From the NCBI RefSeq assembly GCF_024622195.1, contig NZ_JANKBI010000012.1, positions 1 through 64,000 on the forward strand: 64,000 nt of DNA, read 5' to 3'. The notes below the pieces were generated by a model, which saw only the letters and a program-made list of their open reading frames with translations, ran no database searches and was not told the DNA's origin. Source of the DNA: Murimonas intestini (GTDB lineage: Bacteria > Bacillota > Clostridia > Lachnospirales > Lachnospiraceae). Below, one piece after another: positions 60,827 through 64,000 of the stretch (its first letter is position 1; every line of letters starts with the position of its first letter). The translations under genes were made by a program, and so were the position numbers.

Positions 60827-60856
60827 AAAAAGGAGAGGATTTCTCCTTGCTTTTTC
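60827..60856 (+). terminator. Terminator after the potassium channel gene
   Basis: AAGGAGA/TCTCCTT hairpin with a short loop, followed by GCTTTTT. The rest of the gap up to 61085 (269 bp in all) has no gene that I can support. Confidence 0.75.
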
Positions 60857-61085
60857 TCTTCTGCTCCTGTCGCCTGGCTTCTATGCTATACGCCAGGAGC
60901 TCTGTACAATTCTTTGTAGTCCCTATTCCTACAATAATTTCCTTTGACTTTTAATGGCCTCCAATATTTGTACCGCTTTAATTGAATGTCCGGTTTGAAC
61001 AACCATGATGTCCCGTTGGATAATTTTATCAGGGACATCTCTATTTTATAATAGTTTATATCAAAGAGAAGGAGGCAATGTATTT

Positions 61086-62942
61086 ATGAAAAGGTTAGAA
61101 GCATTTAAGAAAGCAGGTGTATTTTTGATGGCAGGGGTTATAGCCTGTTCTTCACTTCCGGTTAATGCAGAAGGGGCAGATATGGAGACTGCGGGGGAAA
61201 CGGCAGAGGCAGGCACAGAGGATGCGGGAGAAAACCAGGAGGCTGAGGCACCCCAGATTCCGGAGGTCACACCACTGGAGGGGGAAAAAACAGAGACCGC
61301 GTCTGGAGTTTTGGAAAAAATCAGCAGGGATGTTGTGGTAGAGGAAGAAAATAGAGGCCAGGTAGAATTTATTGTCTATACGCCAGCTGGTATCAGGCCG
61401 GTGGGTCCTGGCACTCCGGTGATCATGGTGTATGGGGACAGTGCTGTGACAGTCCGGGATGTTGAAAGTGTTTTGGAATCTTCAGGCCTGGATGACATTG
61501 CTAAGGAAGAGAATTGTTCCGTAGTCTTTGTAAACCCGGTAGGAGATACCTGGGGGGAGGCAGATGCAGAGGCATATTTGTACTCTCTGGTAGATATTTT
61601 TTCTGAAGATACGGGATCCGGGACTGGGAAAAATGCAGCAGGAGATAAACTGATTGGGACAAGCCAGAGGATTTATGTTATTGCAGAAGGAAAAGGGGCA
61701 GATTTTACCGCTCAATATTTAGCAAAAGAGACAATGAAAAAATTCTTTGTTTTTACCGATTTCCATTATGTTCCGGCAGGGATTATGCTTTTTAATCCTT
61801 CTGTGCAGGAAGCATCATGTTCAATTGGAATGCCTGCAGTGATTGGAGGCGGAAGTACGGAATTGGTAGGAGCTTTTAAGGAAATGAACAGTACGGACAC
61901 AGAAGAGCCCGTTGATAAGGGTACACTTTATACAAATTCTGGATCCAGGTTAAAAAATTTCATGGTAGCTGATGTGTCTTCAGAAGGGTTTGATAAAGAT
62001 ATCATCCGAAGCGGCTGGGATAATGTTCTCTCTAAAGTGAGGAGGCAGCTTTCCGGTATTGCAGAAGAGTCCTATGAACTCTTACCAGTATATGATTATA
62101 CAGAGTATGGGATCCAGGTAAATATTGAAACAGCAGATATTAATGGAAAGCCTATGGAGTGGTATGAATATATTCCGGAAGATATAGATATGAGTGCAGA
62201 AGGCTCTGTGCCGCTGGTATTTACATTCCATGGAGGCGGGAACCATGCAGAATATCAGGCAATTGCCTCTGAATGGCCTCTAGTTGGCAAAGAGAATGGG
62301 TTTATGGTTGTGGCAGTCAATCAGCATGTAGAGCGCACGGCGGAAGAGATTGTGGAACTCCTTAAAATTCTCGAAAATAATTATCCTGCTATTGATAAAA
62401 CAAGAGTATACGCCAGCGGATTTTCTATGGGCTCGATTAAAAGCTTTGAACTGGGCCTGCAGTACCCGGAACTTTTTGCAGGAATTGCCCCGATGGACGC
62501 TTCTGGTGTTCAACTTCCTGAAATGAAAGACAGCATTATTCCTGTATATTATCTGGCGGGCATTGATGACGGCCTTCCGGTATTTCCGCATCAGGCAGGA
62601 TTTGGGCATGAGGATGAATTGACAGAAACAGGTGAAGTAGAAGCGGACTTCCTGATTCAGAGGCTGTTTGCAATGAACAAAATAGAATATCCGGGCTATG
62701 ATGCCAAAGCGGACCCTGTGTGGGGCATGGAATTCTCGGAAACAATAGAAAAGGCTACAGCGAACCCGGTTCATACAATTACGGAAAATTATATGGCCAG
62801 TCAGGATGGAAATACCTATACGGTTTTTGCAACCATGTCAAATCAGGCACATGCAGTATTGGCCGGAAGCAGCTATGCAGCCTGGGATTTCCTGAAGCAG
62901 TTTTCAAGGAATGAGGATGGATCTATAACAGTCAGTGAGTAA
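61086..62942 (+). CDS. Secreted serine esterase (alpha/beta hydrolase, PHB-depolymerase/feruloyl-esterase-like)
   Basis: A 618-residue exported protein. The signal region (about 1-25) could be cut after VNA, but VIAC within it fits a lipobox, so lipidation at Cys20 is possible. A glutamate- and alanine-rich linker follows. The catalytic part, about 340-618, has the oxyanion motif TFHGGGNHAEY and the nucleophile elbow GFSMG with Ser447; an acidic residue and a late histidine (SNQAHAVLAG) can complete the triad. A first domain (about 80-330) has a similar beta-alpha pattern but no obvious serine elbow, suggesting an inactive duplicate. ATG 61086 has AAGGAGG 10 nt upstream. It probably removes acyl groups from polysaccharide or glycans. 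An AraC gene is convergent. Confidence 0.82.
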   Translation: MKRLEAFKKAGVFLMAGVIACSSLPVNAEGADMETAGETAEAGTEDAGENQEAEAPQIPEVTPLEGEKTETASGVLEKISRDVVVEEENRGQVEFIVYTPAGIRPVGPGTPVIMVYGDSAVTVRDVESVLESSGLDDIAKEENCSVVFVNPVGDTWGEADAEAYLYSLVDIFSEDTGSGTGKNAAGDKLIGTSQRIYVIAEGKGADFTAQYLAKETMKKFFVFTDFHYVPAGIMLFNPSVQEASCSIGMPAVIGGGSTELVGAFKEMNSTDTEEPVDKGTLYTNSGSRLKNFMVADVSSEGFDKDIIRSGWDNVLSKVRRQLSGIAEESYELLPVYDYTEYGIQVNIETADINGKPMEWYEYIPEDIDMSAEGSVPLVFTFHGGGNHAEYQAIASEWPLVGKENGFMVVAVNQHVERTAEEIVELLKILENNYPAIDKTRVYASGFSMGSIKSFELGLQYPELFAGIAPMDASGVQLPEMKDSIIPVYYLAGIDDGLPVFPHQAGFGHEDELTETGEVEADFLIQRLFAMNKIEYPGYDAKADPVWGMEFSETIEKATANPVHTITENYMASQDGNTYTVFATMSNQAHAVLAGSSYAAWDFLKQFSRNEDGSITVSE

Positions 62943-62973
62943 CAGCGGCCAAAGCCTGTCCGGATCAGACAGG

Positions 62974-63072
62974 ATGAGAAATATCCTGAAGGTATGGACA
63001 CCGACTCTGGATACAGAAGTAAAGAGGCCAGTTGTGGTATGGCTTCACAGCGGAGGAGGTACCCTAATTTAA
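62974..63072 (+). pseudogene. Remnant of a type B carboxylesterase gene
   Basis: This short frame encodes LKVWTPTLDTEVKRPVVVWL followed by HSGGG and a stop. It closely resembles the N-terminal LNVWTP...KRPVxVWxHGGG block of para-nitrobenzyl/type B carboxylesterases, including the oxyanion-hole glycines. No ribosome binding site precedes it and the remaining 400 or more residues are missing; the AraC gene's 3' end begins here. It is read as a deletion remnant of a second esterase. Confidence 0.6.
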
Positions 63073-63977
63073 GTATCAGAGCTTCCACGTTTACATGCAT
63101 ATTTTTTACGGTATTCTGCCGGAGTGAGGTGATACTCTGATTTAAACAGCCGGTAAAAGAAACCATAATCTGTATAGCCGATGTCAGTTATGATGTCTGT
63201 AACAGGAAGCTCTGTATTTTTCAGCATTTCAGCAGCTTTGCTCAGCCGGAGCTGGTGAATCAGGTCTTTGAAAGAACAGTTGGTGTACTCTCTCAGAATC
63301 CTTCCCAGGTGGCGTTCACTATAATGAAAAAGACTGGCCAGCTTTTTCATAGTGATCGTGTCATAATGCTGCTGTATATAGTACAGGATCGCAGATATAT
63401 TCTGGTTGGCAGAATTTTGTTTTACAGGGCTGGAAGAAATGGCCAGGGCGCTGTAATGCCTCAGCAGGGTGATGAAAAAGGTAGATACGAGCGTATTTAG
63501 CATATGCCTGGAATAAGGTTTATTTTGGAGAGATTCTTCGTAAATATTGAAGAAACAGTCCATGATCCGCTGGTCCGGCCCTGCAGGAAAATAGAGGTAA
63601 GAATTAGTATAACTGCCATAAAGGCTTTTCATTATAAAAGCAGATAAGAGGTCATTTTCCGGCAGGATACCCAGAAAGACTTTTTCAAAGGTCGAGGAAC
63701 GGATCAAAAGGTTGTAGCAGATACAGTCATCAGAGTAAGCGGCAAGTGCATGAGGTGTGTGCTTGCCGATTATGCATATATTACCATGTGAGAGTGCCAG
63801 GGGGACTGTGCCTATGAAATTAGTGATACAGCCGTGCAAAACGTATACGACTTCAATAAAATCATGGGAATGTGAAATGGCTGGTGTATACCGGGGATGT
63901 TTCATGACAGTGATATCGTAGCCGGCAGGTATGAAACTGGATTCATGGAGGCTTTTTTCAGAAAAGGCATGATCCAT
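63069..63977 (-). CDS. AraC-family transcriptional regulator (possibly cut by window edge)
   Basis: A 302-residue regulator with a cupin-type N-terminal half (AISHSHDFIEVVYVLHGCITNFIG, about 32-55) and two C-terminal helix-turn-helix motifs: MKKLASLFHYSERHLGRILREYTNCSFKDLI and VTDIITDIGYTDYGFFYRLFKSEYHLTPAEYRKKY. The frame stays open upstream to the window edge (KELDQ before the first ATG), so translation may start outside the window. It is convergent with the esterase gene and overlaps the carboxylesterase remnant by 4 nt. It probably controls esterase genes, but its true target may lie beyond the window. Confidence 0.88.
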   Translation of the reverse strand: MDHAFSEKSLHESSFIPAGYDITVMKHPRYTPAISHSHDFIEVVYVLHGCITNFIGTVPLALSHGNICIIGKHTPHALAAYSDDCICYNLLIRSSTFEKVFLGILPENDLLSAFIMKSLYGSYTNSYLYFPAGPDQRIMDCFFNIYEESLQNKPYSRHMLNTLVSTFFITLLRHYSALAISSSPVKQNSANQNISAILYYIQQHYDTITMKKLASLFHYSERHLGRILREYTNCSFKDLIHQLRLSKAAEMLKNTELPVTDIITDIGYTDYGFFYRLFKSEYHLTPAEYRKKYACKRGSSDT

Positions 63978-64000
63978 CTGATCCAGTTCTTTTACAATAG

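Noticed and set aside
1..64000. tRNA, rRNA or complete insertion sequence
   Set aside because: No cloverleaf-like sequence, rRNA segment or transposase frame was recognised by eye; a tRNAscan or IS search was not possible.

Overview
The window reads as a chromosomal piece of a Gram-positive, spore-forming anaerobe of the Clostridia, most likely a Lachnospiraceae gut bacterium (Blautia-like; the genus is an inference). The support is a sporulation sigma-G gene, a YlmC/YmxH-type sporulation protein, a class B sortase with its cell-wall substrate, LCP and BY-kinase polysaccharide machinery, an oxygen-sensitive glycyl radical enzyme, a [4Fe-4S]-type PurF, and strong AGGAGG ribosome binding sites throughout.

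Region 1 (1-24105) is one long plus-strand surface-polysaccharide operon that ends at a strong terminator. In order it holds a priming sugar-phosphate transferase, UDP-glucose dehydrogenase, a PssD/PssE (Alg14/Alg13-like) pair, four further glycosyltransferases, two hexapeptide acyltransferases, a Wzy-like polymerase, a glycyl radical enzyme with its radical-SAM activase, a Wzx flippase, a CpsB-type phosphatase, two tandem BY-kinases each next to a membrane-anchored Ig-like protein, a VanZ-LCP fusion, sortase B, a PQTG-type sortase substrate and a type IV pilin-like protein. UDP-glucuronate supply suggests an acidic polymer. LCP and sortase suggest attachment of polymer and protein to the wall.

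Region 2 (24195-29783) has an XRE-AbrB regulator with a two-gene ABC exporter, a 144-bp MITE-like element, a secreted protein built of exact 49-residue repeats, an ABC-F protein, and sigG, whose start codon lies inside an mRNA hairpin. Region 3 (29863-39596) is a carbohydrate-use locus: an AraC regulator, an LplB/LplC-type ABC importer with an unlipidated binding protein, a lactonase-like propeller, a NagZ-type GH3 enzyme, an NTF2-like protein, an MBL-fold hydrolase and a beta-phosphoglucomutase. A second copy of the sigG-type hairpin closes it.

Region 4 (39755-52850) holds a DUF362 ferredoxin-like protein, a Ca2+ P-type ATPase, YlmC, NrdR flanked by 27-bp palindromes, a three-gene cluster of unknown function (a giant solenoid protein, an actin/Hsp70-fold-like protein and a TPR-like protein), and a polar amino acid ABC importer. 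Region 5 (52851-59898) carries purC, purF, purB, a LysR regulator and purA. Between LysR and purA lies about 850 bp of non-coding DNA made of two oppositely oriented giant palindromes whose stems covary. Region 6 (60103-64000) has a voltage-gated-type K+ channel, a secreted esterase, a carboxylesterase remnant and an AraC regulator that runs to the window edge.

The strongest leads for something new are the glycyl radical enzyme embedded in the polysaccharide operon, the paired covarying palindromes before purA, the dispersed start-codon hairpin shared by sigG and a gene-free site, and the three-gene cluster at 44683-50221.
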